Positions 27,589 to 36,392 of a DNA stretch of 64,000 nucleotides are shown one piece after another. Where the stretch lies: positions 868,001 to 932,000 of the forward strand of contig NZ_AP018338.1 of the NCBI RefSeq assembly GCF_002356415.1, in the 5' to 3' direction. Source of the DNA: Streptococcus oralis subsp. tigurinus (GTDB lineage: Bacteria; Bacillota; Bacilli; Lactobacillales; Streptococcaceae). The notes beneath the pieces were generated by a model that had not been told where the DNA came from, did not search any database, and saw only the letters and a program-made list of their open reading frames with translations. How positions within the stretch are numbered: the first letter of the stretch is position 1; the number at the start of each line of letters is the position of its first letter. The position numbers and the translations under genes are program-made.

Positions 27589-28278
27589 CTATGAATGATA
27601 GGATTGAATCTTTTCAAGGAGGAGTTCTGCAATTTCTTCTTTAGTATGAACCGTTTGAAGATGATCTTTCTCAACAAAGATTGCACGATGTTGGTTTGCT
27701 GAAATTTGAGTCAGATCATTTGCAATGATTAAGTCTGCTTGGTTCTTGATAAGACTTTTTCTAGCAATGTCAACCAGATGATCTTCGTTAACATCAACTA
27801 GCAGTTTGAAACCAATCAGATGAATAGCTGGATTCCATTCCTTGACTAGAGAGATGATTTTGGGTGTTTTTTTCAGGAATAAAACCTGAACCTCATCAGT
27901 TGAAGAAATCTTAGTTTGATGATTTTGCTTGCTTAAAAATTCTTCTAGATTGGAGCTAGCCTGAACTTCCTCAAGCCCTGTCATATAAACAGGAGTGTAG
28001 TCGGACACAGCCATTGAGTGGATCAAGACCTGATAATCCTTGACACGTTCTTGCATTTCTAGTAGAAGCTCGTGGGTATTGGTAATTTCTCGAATACTTA
28101 GGTTGGGATGGGATTCTGGCTTCAGAGATCGTTTTGTCGTTATCAAACAAACTTCATGTCCTGCAGCAAGCAAAGTTTCAGTGATGATTTTCCCCAGGCG
28201 ACCTGTAGAATGGTTAGTGATAGCGCGGACGCTATCGATAGCTTCACTGGTACCGCCTGACGTAACTAAAATTTTCAT
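27589..28278 (-). CDS. coaB: Phosphopantothenate--cysteine ligase
   Basis: CoaB joins cysteine to 4'-phosphopantothenate with nucleotide activation. Seen: 229 residues; start MKILVTSGGTSEAIDSVRAITNHSTGRLG, the nucleotide-binding and dimer segment; then HSMAVSDYTP; and FKLLVD and NDLTQISANQH in the C-terminal half. It is the first gene of the coaB-coaC-S component operon, 11 bases before coaC. It is separate from coaC rather than fused. Confidence 0.95.
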   Translation of the reverse strand: MKILVTSGGTSEAIDSVRAITNHSTGRLGKIITETLLAAGHEVCLITTKRSLKPESHPNLSIREITNTHELLLEMQERVKDYQVLIHSMAVSDYTPVYMTGLEEVQASSNLEEFLSKQNHQTKISSTDEVQVLFLKKTPKIISLVKEWNPAIHLIGFKLLVDVNEDHLVDIARKSLIKNQADLIIANDLTQISANQHRAIFVEKDHLQTVHTKEEIAELLLEKIQSYHS

Positions 28279-28468
28279 AGGACTATTGTACCAAAAAATA
28301 AAATAGAATCAAAAGAAAGCGTTTGTTTTTTTCATCTAATTTTCCAGAAAGATTATAGTTTTTGGCTATAAAAACTTATAAAAAGTAAAAAAGATGACTA
28401 AAATCGGCCTTAAAACTTGATGTTTATAAACTTTACTAAGCTTTTTGTATGTGAAAAACCTTTTTTTG

Positions 28469-28477
28469 TGTTATAAT
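28469..28477 (+). promoter_or_regulatory. fhs promoter
   Basis: TGT then TATAAT (28472-28477) is a TG-extended -10 box; the -35 is weak. The leader carries GAGGTTAGAGGAG. No riboswitch structure was recognised in the 232 bases between coaB and fhs. Confidence 0.6.
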
Positions 28478-28510
28478 GAATTATCATATAAGAGGTTAGA
28501 GGAGTTTTGA

Positions 28511-30181
28511 ATGAAAACAGATATTGAGATCGCACAGAGTATTGAGTTGAAGCCAATCGTTGATGTTGTGGAGAAACTTGGTATTTCTTACGATGATTTG
28601 GAGTTGTATGGAAAGTACAAGGCTAAGCTCACCTTTGATAAAATTCGTGCAGTTGAGAGCAATCCAGTTGGTAAGTTGATTTTGGTGACAGCTATCAACC
28701 CAACACCAGCAGGTGAAGGAAAATCAACTATTACCATTGGTCTTGCGGATTCCTTAAACAAGATTGGTAAGAAAACCATGATTGCCATTCGCGAACCGTC
28801 ACTTGGTCCAGTAATGGGGATTAAGGGTGGTGCAGCCGGTGGTGGTTATGCCCAAGTGTTGCCAATGGAGGACATCAATCTCCACTTTACTGGAGACATG
28901 CATGCCATTACAACTGCTAATAATGCCCTTTCTGCCTTGATTGACAACCACTTGCACCAAGGAAATGAGCTGGGAATTGACCAACGTCGTATTCTCTGGA
29001 AGCGTGTCGTGGACTTGAACGACCGTGCGCTGCGCCATGTAACCGTTGGTCTTGGTGGTCCTCTAAATGGTATTCCACGTGAGGATGGATTTGATATCAC
29101 AGTTGCTTCTGAAATCATGGCTATTCTTTGCTTGGCAACGGATATCGAGGACTTGAAACGTCGTTTGGCCAATATCGTTATTGGATACCGCTATGACCGT
29201 ACTCCTGTTTCTGTAGGTGATTTGCAGGTTGAAGGTGCTTTGGCTCTGATCTTGAAGGATGCCATTAAACCAAACCTTGTTCAGACAATTTACGGTACAC
29301 CTGCCTTTGTACATGGTGGTCCATTTGCCAATATCGCTCACGGTTGTAACTCTGTTTTGGCGACAAGCACAGCCCTACGCTTGGCTGATTATACGGTTAC
29401 TGAAGCTGGTTTTGGTGCAGACCTCGGTGCTGAGAAATTCCTTGATATCAAGACCCCAAACTTGCCAACTTCTCCAGATGCGGTAGTCATCGTCGCAACC
29501 CTTCGTGCCCTCAAGATGAATGGTGGCGTTGCTAAAGATGCTTTGACAGAAGAAAACGTAGAAGCAGTTCGAGCAGGTTTTGCTAACTTAAAACGCCACG
29601 TTGAAAATATCCGTAAATTTGGAGTGCCTGCAGTTGTCGCGATTAACGAATTTGTCTCTGATACAGAAGCTGAAATCGCAGCTTTGAAGGAACTTTGTGC
29701 TTCTATTGATGTGCCAGTTGAGTTGGCTAGTGTCTGGGCTGATGGCGCAGAAGGTGGTGTAGCACTTGCCGAAACACTTGTCAAGACTATCTCTGATAAT
29801 CCAGCCAACTACACTCGTCTTTATGACAATGACCTTTCTGTCCAAGAAAAGATTGAAAAGATTGTTACTGAAATCTACCGTGGTAGCAAAGTGAACTTTG
29901 AGAAGAAAGCTCAAACTCAAATTGCCCAAATCGTTCAGAATGGATGGGACAAATTGCCAATCTGTATGGCTAAAACTCAGTACAGTTTTTCTGACAATCC
30001 GAATGCACTTGGAGCACCAGAAAACTTTGAAATTACCATTCGTGAATTGGTACCAAAATTAGGTGCAGGCTTCATCGTAGCCTTAACTGGTGATGTTATG
30101 ACCATGCCAGGACTTCCAAAACGTCCAGCCGCTCTCAACATGGATGTTGAAAGCGATGGAACAGTTCTAGGCTTGTTCTAG
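28511..30181 (+). CDS. fhs: Formate--tetrahydrofolate ligase
   Basis: Fhs makes 10-formyl-tetrahydrofolate from formate, ATP and THF, feeding purine synthesis and initiator tRNA formylation. Seen: 556 residues, normal length; P-loop-like [18 protein letters not shown] near 66-83; [35 protein letters not shown], the highly conserved core; and the C-terminal [16 protein letters not shown]. Strong ribosome site AGAGGAG. It is a single gene ending in its own terminator. Confidence 0.98.
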   Translation: MKTDIEIAQSIELKPIVDVVEKLGISYDDLELYGKYKAKLTFDKIRAVESNPVGKLILVTAINPTPAGEGKSTITIGLADSLNKIGKKTMIAIREPSLGPVMGIKGGAAGGGYAQVLPMEDINLHFTGDMHAITTANNALSALIDNHLHQGNELGIDQRRILWKRVVDLNDRALRHVTVGLGGPLNGIPREDGFDITVASEIMAILCLATDIEDLKRRLANIVIGYRYDRTPVSVGDLQVEGALALILKDAIKPNLVQTIYGTPAFVHGGPFANIAHGCNSVLATSTALRLADYTVTEAGFGADLGAEKFLDIKTPNLPTSPDAVVIVATLRALKMNGGVAKDALTEENVEAVRAGFANLKRHVENIRKFGVPAVVAINEFVSDTEAEIAALKELCASIDVPVELASVWADGAEGGVALAETLVKTISDNPANYTRLYDNDLSVQEKIEKIVTEIYRGSKVNFEKKAQTQIAQIVQNGWDKLPICMAKTQYSFSDNPNALGAPENFEITIRELVPKLGAGFIVALTGDVMTMPGLPKRPAALNMDVESDGTVLGLF

Positions 30182-30198
30182 TATATTGCAATTGATTT

Positions 30199-30240
30199 CA
30201 AATGAGTTTGGAAAAGCTATCCAAGCTCATTTTCGATTTT
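30199..30240 (+). terminator. Terminator after fhs
   Basis: AAATGAGTTTGG pairs with CCAAGCTCATTT (one mismatch), followed by TCGATTTT. Confidence 0.7.
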
Positions 30241-30254
30241 AGAAAGAGAAATAT

Positions 30255-30767
30255 ATGTCAACGATTCGAACAGTAAGGGAGTCTGATATTCCAGACCTAC
30301 TTGCTATTTATGCTCCCTATGTCCTTAATACAGCCATTACATTTGAATACGAGGTGCCAAGTGTTGAGGAATTTCAAAGAAGAGTTCAAAAGACCTTGCT
30401 TAAATATCCTTATCTAGTGCTAGTGGAAGAAGGCAAAATTTTGGGATATGCCTATGCTTCCACCTATTATGATAGGAGAGCCTATGATTGGTCAGTCGAA
30501 GTCTCAATTTACTTGAATCAAGAAGCCAAAGGTCAAGGGTTAGGGAGTCTACTCTATGACTGTCTGGAGGAAGAACTAGAGTCTAGAGGTTACTTACGCT
30601 TCTTAGCTTGTATTGCTTTACCGAATGATAGAAGCATTTCTCTTCACCAAAAGAGAGGCTATGAACAAGTAGCTCATTTCCCTAAGATAGGCTATAAGTT
30701 TGGAAAATGGCATGATATTGTTTGGATGCAAAAGTCATTGACTCCTCCTGATGATATGAAAGAGTAG
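30255..30767 (+). CDS. GNAT N-acetyltransferase (phosphinothricin acetyltransferase-like)
   Basis: A 170-residue GNAT enzyme. Seen: TIRTVRESDIPDLLAIYAPYVLNTAITFEYEVPS, typical of the Pat/YwnH group; acetyl-CoA binding segment YLNQEAKGQGLGSLLYDCLEEE near 92-113; and KRGYEQVAHFPKIGYKFGKWHDIVWMQK at the C-terminus. Members acetylate amino groups of methionine sulfone-like compounds or phosphinothricin; the natural substrate here is unknown. It starts 14 bases after the fhs terminator. Confidence 0.87.
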   Translation: MSTIRTVRESDIPDLLAIYAPYVLNTAITFEYEVPSVEEFQRRVQKTLLKYPYLVLVEEGKILGYAYASTYYDRRAYDWSVEVSIYLNQEAKGQGLGSLLYDCLEEELESRGYLRFLACIALPNDRSISLHQKRGYEQVAHFPKIGYKFGKWHDIVWMQKSLTPPDDMKE

Positions 30768-30855
30768 AATTCCACACGCAACCAGTCTAGGTAAAGATAT
30801 TTTCCTTGAATTCTGATATAATAGAAATATTGACTTCAAGAGTAAGGAAGAGAAA

Positions 30856-33147
30856 ATGAACGCATTATTGAATGGAATGAATGACCGTCAGGCTGAGGCG
30901 GTGCAAGCGACAGAAGGCCCCTTGTTAATTATGGCGGGTGCCGGGTCAGGAAAGACCCGTGTTTTGACCCACCGCATTGCCTATCTGATTGATGAAAAGA
31001 TGGTCAATCCTTGGAATATCTTGGCCATTACCTTTACCAACAAGGCTGCGCGTGAGATGAAAGAGCGTGCTTATGGTCTTAATCCAGCTACTCAGGACTG
31101 TCTGATTGCGACTTTTCACTCCATGTGTGTTCGTATTCTGCGTCGCGATGCGGATCATATCGGCTACAATCGTAATTTCACCATTGTAGATCCCGGTGAA
31201 CAACGAACCCTTATGAAACGCATTCTCAAGCAGTTAAACTTGGATCCGAAAAAATGGAATGAACGGACAATCTTGGGTTCCATTTCCAATGCTAAGAATG
31301 ACTTGATTGATGATGTGGCTTATGCAGATCAAGCTGGAGATATGTACACGCAAATCGTGGCTCAATGTTACACAGCCTATCAGAAAGAGCTTCGTCAGTC
31401 TGAGTCCGTTGACTTTGATGATTTAATCATGTTGACCCTGCGTCTCTTTGATCAAAATCCTGATGTCTTGACCTACTACCAGCAGAAGTTCCAATACATC
31501 CACGTTGATGAGTACCAAGATACCAACCATGCCCAGTACCAACTAGTCAAACTATTGGCATCTCGCTTTAAAAATATCTGTGTAGTTGGGGATGCAGACC
31601 AGTCTATCTACGGTTGGCGCGGTGCGGATATGCAGAATATCTTGGATTTCGAAAAGGATTATCCTCAAGCTAAGGTTGTCTTGTTAGAAGAAAATTATCG
31701 TTCAACCAAAACCATTCTGCAAGCTGCCAATGATGTTATTAAAAACAATAAAAATCGTCATCCTAAGAATCTCTGGACTCAGAATGCTGATGGGGAGCAG
31801 ATTATTTACTATCGTGCCAATGACGAACAAGATGAGGCTGTATTTGTAGCCAAAACCATTGATGAACTTAGTCGCAGTCAAAATTTCCTTCACAAGGATT
31901 TTGCAGTTCTCTATCGGACTAATGCGCAATCTCGTACTATTGAGGAAGCCTTGCTCAAGTCCAATATTCCTTACACTATGGTTGGTGGAACCAAGTTCTA
32001 CAGCCGTAAGGAAATTCGTGACATTATCGCCTACCTCAACCTCATTGCTAATCTGAGTGACAATATCAGTTTTGAGCGGATTATCAACGAACCAAAACGT
32101 GGAATTGGGCCAGGAACGGTTGAGAAAATCCGTGATTTTGCGAATATGCAGGACATGTCCATGCTAGATGCTTCTGCAAACATCATGTTGTCTGGCATCA
32201 AAGGAAAAGCAGCCCAGTCAATTTGGGACTTTGCCAATATGATTTTGGATTTGCGAGAGCAACTGGACCAATTAAGCATTACAGAGTTGGTTGAGGCCGT
32301 CCTAGAAAAAACAGGTTACGTCGAGATTCTAAATGCCCAAGCAACCTTGGAAAGTAAGGCTCGGGTTGAAAACATCGAAGAGTTCCTATCAGTTACTAAG
32401 AATTTTGACGACAATCCCGATAGTCAAGAAGAGGAAACTGGCTTGGATAAGCTCAGTCGTTTCTTGAATGACTTGGCCTTGATTACAGACACAGACTCTG
32501 GTAGTCAGGAGACATCTGAAGTAACCTTGATGACCTTGCATGCTGCTAAGGGGCTTGAGTTTCCAGTCGTCTTTATCATTGGGATGGAGGAAAATGTCTT
32601 TCCGCTTAGTCGAGCGGCTGAGGAACCTGATGAACTGGAAGAAGAACGCCGTTTAGCCTATGTCGGTATCACGCGCGCTGAGAAAATCCTCTATCTGACC
32701 AATGCCAACTCACGCTTGCTTTTCGGTCGTACAAGCTATAACCGTCCAACACGTTTCATCAATGAAATTAGCTCTGACTTGCTTGAGTATCAAGGTTTGG
32801 CTCGTCCGGCAAATACCAGTTTCAAGGCTTCTTATAGCAGTGGTGGAATTGCTTTCGGTCAAGGTATGAGCTTAGCTCAGGCCCTTCAAGAACGGAAACG
32901 CAATGTCGCACCAAGCTCTATCCAGTCAAGTGGTCTCCCATTTGGACAGTTTGTAGCCGGAAATAAAAAAGATTCGACTGATACAAGTTGGTCTATTGGA
33001 GATATTGCACTTCACAAAAAGTGGGGTGAAGGAACAGTTCTTGAAGTGTCGAGTAGTGGCGCTACTCAGGAATTGAAAATCAATTTCCCAGAAGTGGGTC
33101 TGAAAAAACTCCTAGCGAGTGTGGCCCCAATTGAGAAAAAAATCTAA
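30856..33147 (+). CDS. pcrA: ATP-dependent DNA helicase PcrA
   Basis: PcrA is the SF1A 3'-5' helicase for repair and rolling-circle replication in Gram-positive bacteria. Seen: 763 residues; Walker A MAGAGSGKTRVLTHRIAYL near 27; DEYQDTNHAQYQL (motif II); GDADQSIYGWRGAD (motif III); LMTLHAAKGLEFPVVFIIGMEE (motif V); YVGITRAEK (motif VI); and a C-terminal Tudor-like segment (IALHKKWGEGTVLEV) that binds RNA polymerase in relatives. Its promoter (GATATAATAG, about 30814-30823) gives a leader with AAGGAAGAG. Confidence 0.97.
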   Translation: MNALLNGMNDRQAEAVQATEGPLLIMAGAGSGKTRVLTHRIAYLIDEKMVNPWNILAITFTNKAAREMKERAYGLNPATQDCLIATFHSMCVRILRRDADHIGYNRNFTIVDPGEQRTLMKRILKQLNLDPKKWNERTILGSISNAKNDLIDDVAYADQAGDMYTQIVAQCYTAYQKELRQSESVDFDDLIMLTLRLFDQNPDVLTYYQQKFQYIHVDEYQDTNHAQYQLVKLLASRFKNICVVGDADQSIYGWRGADMQNILDFEKDYPQAKVVLLEENYRSTKTILQAANDVIKNNKNRHPKNLWTQNADGEQIIYYRANDEQDEAVFVAKTIDELSRSQNFLHKDFAVLYRTNAQSRTIEEALLKSNIPYTMVGGTKFYSRKEIRDIIAYLNLIANLSDNISFERIINEPKRGIGPGTVEKIRDFANMQDMSMLDASANIMLSGIKGKAAQSIWDFANMILDLREQLDQLSITELVEAVLEKTGYVEILNAQATLESKARVENIEEFLSVTKNFDDNPDSQEEETGLDKLSRFLNDLALITDTDSGSQETSEVTLMTLHAAKGLEFPVVFIIGMEENVFPLSRAAEEPDELEEERRLAYVGITRAEKILYLTNANSRLLFGRTSYNRPTRFINEISSDLLEYQGLARPANTSFKASYSSGGIAFGQGMSLAQALQERKRNVAPSSIQSSGLPFGQFVAGNKKDSTDTSWSIGDIALHKKWGEGTVLEVSSSGATQELKINFPEVGLKKLLASVAPIEKKI

Positions 33148-33161
33148 TTTTTCATCCTTCT

Positions 33162-33169
33162 CACGAATA
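33162..33169 (+). promoter_or_regulatory. ComX-type competence box before radC
   Basis: CACGAATA, with a T-rich stretch upstream (TTTTTCATCCTTCT), differs by one base from the ComX (SigX) combox TACGAATA and lies 20 bases before the radC start. In pneumococcus radC belongs to the late competence genes, so the box is probably functional. Confidence 0.65.
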
Positions 33170-33189
33170 ATAAAGTGAGGAGGATTTTT

Positions 33190-33870
33190 ATGTACAGTAT
33201 TTCATTCCAAGAAGATTCACTTTTGCCAAGAGAAAGACTAGTTAAAGAAGGAGTAGAGGCTCTGAGCAATCAAGAATTGCTAGCTATACTACTCAGAACT
33301 GGAACACGTCAGGCAAATGTTTTTGAAATTTCCCAAAAAGTCTTGAACAATTTGACTAGTTTAACTGATCTGAAAAAAATGACCCTGCAGGAATTGCAGA
33401 GTCTGTCTGGTATTGGACGGATTAAGGCCATTGAACTACAAGCGGTGATTGAACTGGGACATCGTATTCACAAACATGAAACCCTTGAGATGGAAAGTAT
33501 TCTCAGCAGTCAAAAGCTAGCTAAGAAAATGCAACAGGAACTCGGCGATAAAAAACAAGAGCACCTAGTGGCGCTCTATCTCAATACTCAAAATCAAATC
33601 ATTCATCAGCAAACTATTTTTATCGGATCTGCGACACGTAGTATTGCTGAACCGAGGGAAATCCTTCACTATGCTATTAAGCATATGGCGACTTCTGTTA
33701 TTTTAGTCCACAATCATCCATCAGGCGCAGTAGCACCTAGCCGAAATGATGATCATGTAACCAAGTTAGTCAAGGAAGCCTGTGAACTGATGGGACTGGT
33801 GTTTCTGGATCATCTGATTGTCTCTCACTCTGATTACTTTAGTTACCGTGAAAAGACGGATTTGATTTAA
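33190..33870 (+). CDS. radC: RadC-family JAB-domain protein
   Basis: A 226-residue protein of the RadC/UPF0758 family, late-competence induced in pneumococcus; biochemical role unsettled. Seen: an N-terminal helix-hairpin-helix ([22 protein letters not shown]) at about 60-82, then a JAB/MPN domain with the metal motif [15 protein letters not shown] (HxH and Asp) near 175-190. A GTG at 33175 lies in frame, but it overlaps the AGGAGG site that serves the ATG at 33190, so the latter is the start. Confidence 0.93.
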   Translation: MYSISFQEDSLLPRERLVKEGVEALSNQELLAILLRTGTRQANVFEISQKVLNNLTSLTDLKKMTLQELQSLSGIGRIKAIELQAVIELGHRIHKHETLEMESILSSQKLAKKMQQELGDKKQEHLVALYLNTQNQIIHQQTIFIGSATRSIAEPREILHYAIKHMATSVILVHNHPSGAVAPSRNDDHVTKLVKEACELMGLVFLDHLIVSHSDYFSYREKTDLI

Positions 33871-33884
33871 GATTGCACATGATC

Positions 33885-34367
33885 TTACTCAATTACTTTT
33901 AAAACATAGGAATCTACTTCTGCCATATTGATAACAGGAAGAGGTTTTATCGTGGGTACAAGTAAATCTTCTTGAACGATAAAGTTGACAATCGAATTGA
34001 AATCTTCGATTTTATAATATCTTTTTTTATGAATGAGAATATCTCTGTAAAAGTAAAGACGTGAATGAAATTTACTTTTTAGTTTAGCATCTGCCTTTTT
34101 ACAAAATAGTTTTGCCTTTTTAGACATTTCTTTCAGCTGTTTTTCTTTTTGAGATAGTTTATCGAAATTCTCTTTATTCTTAGAAAAAGATTGGTAACTT
34201 TCCGCTGTTAAAAGTCTATAGAGATTAGAAAGATGAAAGCAAACCCTTATTTCTTTTTCATTGTTTGATAAGAAAAGATTAGCTTCCTTTTCCTTATAAG
34301 ATATGAAAACATTAGCTTCTATATCTCTCAAAATCTCATGAGTAGAAGGTATTTTAATTTCATTCAT
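33885..34367 (-). CDS. Orphan Lys-rich protein, unknown function
   Basis: A 160-residue frame, MNEIKIPSTHEILRD onward, rich in Lys, Glu and aromatic residues. The central helical stretch (NKENFDKLSQKEKQLKEMSKKAK) looks like a short coiled coil, followed by FHSRLYFYRDILIHKKRYYKIEDF. There is no signal peptide or membrane helix, and I do not recognise a family. It is AT-rich compared with its neighbours and sits between radC and the amidotransferase gene, which I recall as adjacent in pneumococcus, so it may be an insertion. The ribosome site is weak (TAGGTTATT). Probably real but unproven. Confidence 0.55.
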   Translation of the reverse strand: MNEIKIPSTHEILRDIEANVFISYKEKEANLFLSNNEKEIRVCFHLSNLYRLLTAESYQSFSKNKENFDKLSQKEKQLKEMSKKAKLFCKKADAKLKSKFHSRLYFYRDILIHKKRYYKIEDFNSIVNFIVQEDLLVPTIKPLPVINMAEVDSYVLKVIE

Positions 34368-34390
34368 GATTAATAACCTATTTATAAGTC

Positions 34391-35080
34391 CTAGAGTTCG
34401 TTAACAACATAGTCAAACAGCGTTTTATCTTTGGGGCGGTTTTCAAAGAGAAATTCAGGATGCCATTGAACACCAAGATAAGGGAAGCCGTCCGTAGTTG
34501 TCACAGCCTCAATGATTCCATCTTTAGGATCATGTGCTACAACCTTAAGATTTGAGGCTAGATCTTTAATGCTCTGGTGGTGGAAGGAGTTGATGTGAGA
34601 GATTTCTCCATAGATTTCTCGGAGAATCGTATCAGGTTCCGTTACGAGGCGTTGGGTCGTGTATTCGGCTGAACAATCCTGCCAGTGGTCTTCGATATCT
34701 TGGTGAAGCGTTCCTCCCATAGCAACATTAAAGAGCTGGGTACCTCGACAAACAGAGAAGATTGGCTTTTTCTGCTTGATAGCTTCCCTAATCAGAGCTA
34801 ATTCAAACTGGTCTCTTTGAAGGTGGTAGTCATCACTATCAATAGCCTTTGGTTCACCATAGTATTTTGGATCAACATTTTGCCCACCCGTTAGGATGAG
34901 CTTATCAATGATATTGATGTAATGGGTAGCCATTTCTTGATCACCAATCGGTAGGATGATTGGAATTCCGCCAGCGTCCTTGACTCCTTCAACAAAGCCC
35001 TTTGCTGCATAGCTCATCATGATGTTATCATCTGGATGAGCTTTTTCATTTCCTGTAATCCCAATAACTGGTTTTTTCAT
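34391..35080 (-). CDS. Class I glutamine amidotransferase-like hydrolase (peptidase C26)
   Basis: A 229-residue protein of the gamma-glutamyl-gamma-aminobutyrate hydrolase group. The catalytic Cys is in SVCRGTQLFNVAMGG near 113, and the His/Glu pair is in LGVQWHPEF near 205. The start MKKPVIGITGNE and ILTGGQNVDPKYYGEP are family hallmarks. It hydrolyses gamma-glutamyl amide bonds; the substrate in streptococci is not established to my knowledge. It follows rex with a 15-base gap and is probably co-transcribed. Confidence 0.9.
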   Translation of the reverse strand: MKKPVIGITGNEKAHPDDNIMMSYAAKGFVEGVKDAGGIPIILPIGDQEMATHYINIIDKLILTGGQNVDPKYYGEPKAIDSDDYHLQRDQFELALIREAIKQKKPIFSVCRGTQLFNVAMGGTLHQDIEDHWQDCSAEYTTQRLVTEPDTILREIYGEISHINSFHHQSIKDLASNLKVVAHDPKDGIIEAVTTTDGFPYLGVQWHPEFLFENRPKDKTLFDYVVNEL

Positions 35081-35095
35081 AAATGCTTTCGCTTT

Positions 35096-35737
35096 CTAAT
35101 CCTCTTTACGCATAAAATAGAGGAGGGTTTGGAGTTCGCTTGTCAAATCGACATACTGAACGACCACATCTTTTGGAAGGTGGAGGTGAACAGGGGAAAA
35201 ACTGAGAATACCTTTTATACCTGCATCGACCAAAAGATTGGCGACTTCTTGTGATTTAACACTTGGAACAGTTAGGATAGCAGTTTTAACATCTGCCTCT
35301 TTGATTTTTTCTTTAATTTGAGAGATACCATAGATTGGAATTCCATCAGGTGTCTGGGTTCCAACTTCTGGATGGTTATCTAGGTCAAATGCCATGATGA
35401 TTTTCATCTTGTTACGCTCATGGAAGCGATAGTGGAGAAGGGCATGCCCCATATTTCCAATCCCGACCAGCATAACATTTGTAATGGAGTTATCATTTAG
35501 GAGATCAGCAAAAAAATTCATCAATTTTTTGACATCGTAACCAAAACCACGACGACCTAGTTCGCCAAAATAGGAAAAATCACGACGAACAGTCGCAGAA
35601 TCGATACCGATAGCCTCTGCAATTTGCTTGGAGTTGGCACGTTCGATTTTCTCGGCATGAAATCTCTTGAAAATTCGATAGTAGAGAGAGAGTCTTTTTG
35701 CTGTTGCTTTTGGAATAGCAGACTGTTTATCTTTCAC
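35096..35737 (-). CDS. rex: Redox-sensing transcriptional repressor Rex
   Basis: Rex senses the NADH/NAD+ ratio and represses fermentation and respiration genes when NADH is low. Seen: 213 residues; an N-terminal winged helix ([33 protein letters not shown]) at about 37-70; Rossmann motif [14 protein letters not shown] near 90; and a C-terminal domain-swapping helix. The start codon is GTG, preceded by AAGGTTGTGG. A Rex-box-like sequence lies 40 bases upstream. Confidence 0.95.
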   Translation of the reverse strand: MKDKQSAIPKATAKRLSLYYRIFKRFHAEKIERANSKQIAEAIGIDSATVRRDFSYFGELGRRGFGYDVKKLMNFFADLLNDNSITNVMLVGIGNMGHALLHYRFHERNKMKIIMAFDLDNHPEVGTQTPDGIPIYGISQIKEKIKEADVKTAILTVPSVKSQEVANLLVDAGIKGILSFSPVHLHLPKDVVVQYVDLTSELQTLLYFMRKED

Positions 35738-35776
35738 AAAACCACAACCTTTCTATTCTTCTATTTTATAGAAACA

Positions 35777-35794
35777 TTGTGAAAAAATCAACAA
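35777..35794 (-). promoter_or_regulatory. Rex-box-like site upstream of rex
   Basis: TTGTGAAAAAATCAACAA has one perfect TTGTGA half-site and an imperfect second half (consensus TTGTGA-N6-TCACAA; two mismatches). Its position before rex suggests autoregulation. Tentative. Confidence 0.4.
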
Positions 35795-35830
35795 AAACAA
35801 GAAAAAACTAAGAAAATCTTAGTTTTAGTT

Positions 35831-36034
35831 TTAAAAATTAGCTTGTGATAGAAAACGGTAGAGATCTCCGACCAATCCTTGATAGATAACTTTATCATCA
35901 AAGGTTAATGAAGTGACTAGGAATGTATCTGGAAGAGTTACACAACCTGATAGAGATAACATAAGCTCTTCGTAATTTTCAAATTCAAGGGTACGCTCTA
36001 CTTGATAACTATCTTGATAGGTAAGTTGATACAT
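35831..36034 (-). CDS. DUF4649 family protein
   Basis: A small soluble protein of 67 residues from ATG 36034 (MYQLTYQDSYQVERTL), containing SLSGCVTLPDTFLVTSLTF and ending DLYRFLSQANF. It matches the streptococcal DUF4649 family, which is found beside cysteine desulfurase and DUF1831 genes. A TTG at 36040 would add two residues, but relatives begin at the Met used here. Function unknown; the setting hints at sulfur transfer. Confidence 0.8.
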   Translation of the reverse strand: MYQLTYQDSYQVERTLEFENYEELMLSLSGCVTLPDTFLVTSLTFDDKVIYQGLVGDLYRFLSQANF

Positions 36035-36040
36035 AGCCAA

Positions 36041-36388
36041 TTATCTTTCTTCTTTTGTGAAGATTCCGCGTTCTACAAGGCTGTCCATGAGAAAGTAGAA
36101 TTTTTCTTGGTGAATATGGTGATCTTCTGATTTAAAGATATTCACCAAACGAAGGCCTGACTTGTCAGTGATGTTGAGTTTAGCACCTGTAAGGTCTTTA
36201 TTGATGATGATTTTTAGGTTGAAGCCTTCACCGCTGTTAGGTACTTTCTCAAGCAGACGAGTTAGTTCGAAGTTTCCAACTTTTGTTTCAAAGAAAGTAT
36301 TATCTTTCAGTGTGAACTTTTTGACAGTTGGGCTAAGTGTGTAGTCGTAGCGGCAGTTTTGTAGTTTAATGGTTTTTTCGAATGCCAT
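36041..36388 (-). CDS. DUF1831 family protein
   Basis: A 115-residue protein from ATG 36388 (MAFEKTIKLQNC). The family is restricted to Firmicutes and is regularly found directly after a NifS-type cysteine desulfurase. GGAGATTAATCTA just before the start is the ribosome site; an ATG at 36403 overlaps it. Soluble, no known motif. The desulfurase stop lies five bases before this start, so translation is coupled. Function unknown, possibly a partner of the desulfurase. Confidence 0.82.
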   Translation of the reverse strand: MAFEKTIKLQNCRYDYTLSPTVKKFTLKDNTFFETKVGNFELTRLLEKVPNSGEGFNLKIIINKDLTGAKLNITDKSGLRLVNIFKSEDHHIHQEKFYFLMDSLVERGIFTKEER

Positions 36389-36392
36389 TAGA

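Noticed and set aside
28279..28510. Riboswitch upstream of fhs
   Set aside because: No conserved core of a THF, purine or other riboswitch was recognised, and no terminator hairpin lies before the gene.
33175..33189. GTG at 33175 as the radC start
   Set aside because: It overlaps the AGGAGG ribosome site that serves the ATG at 33190.
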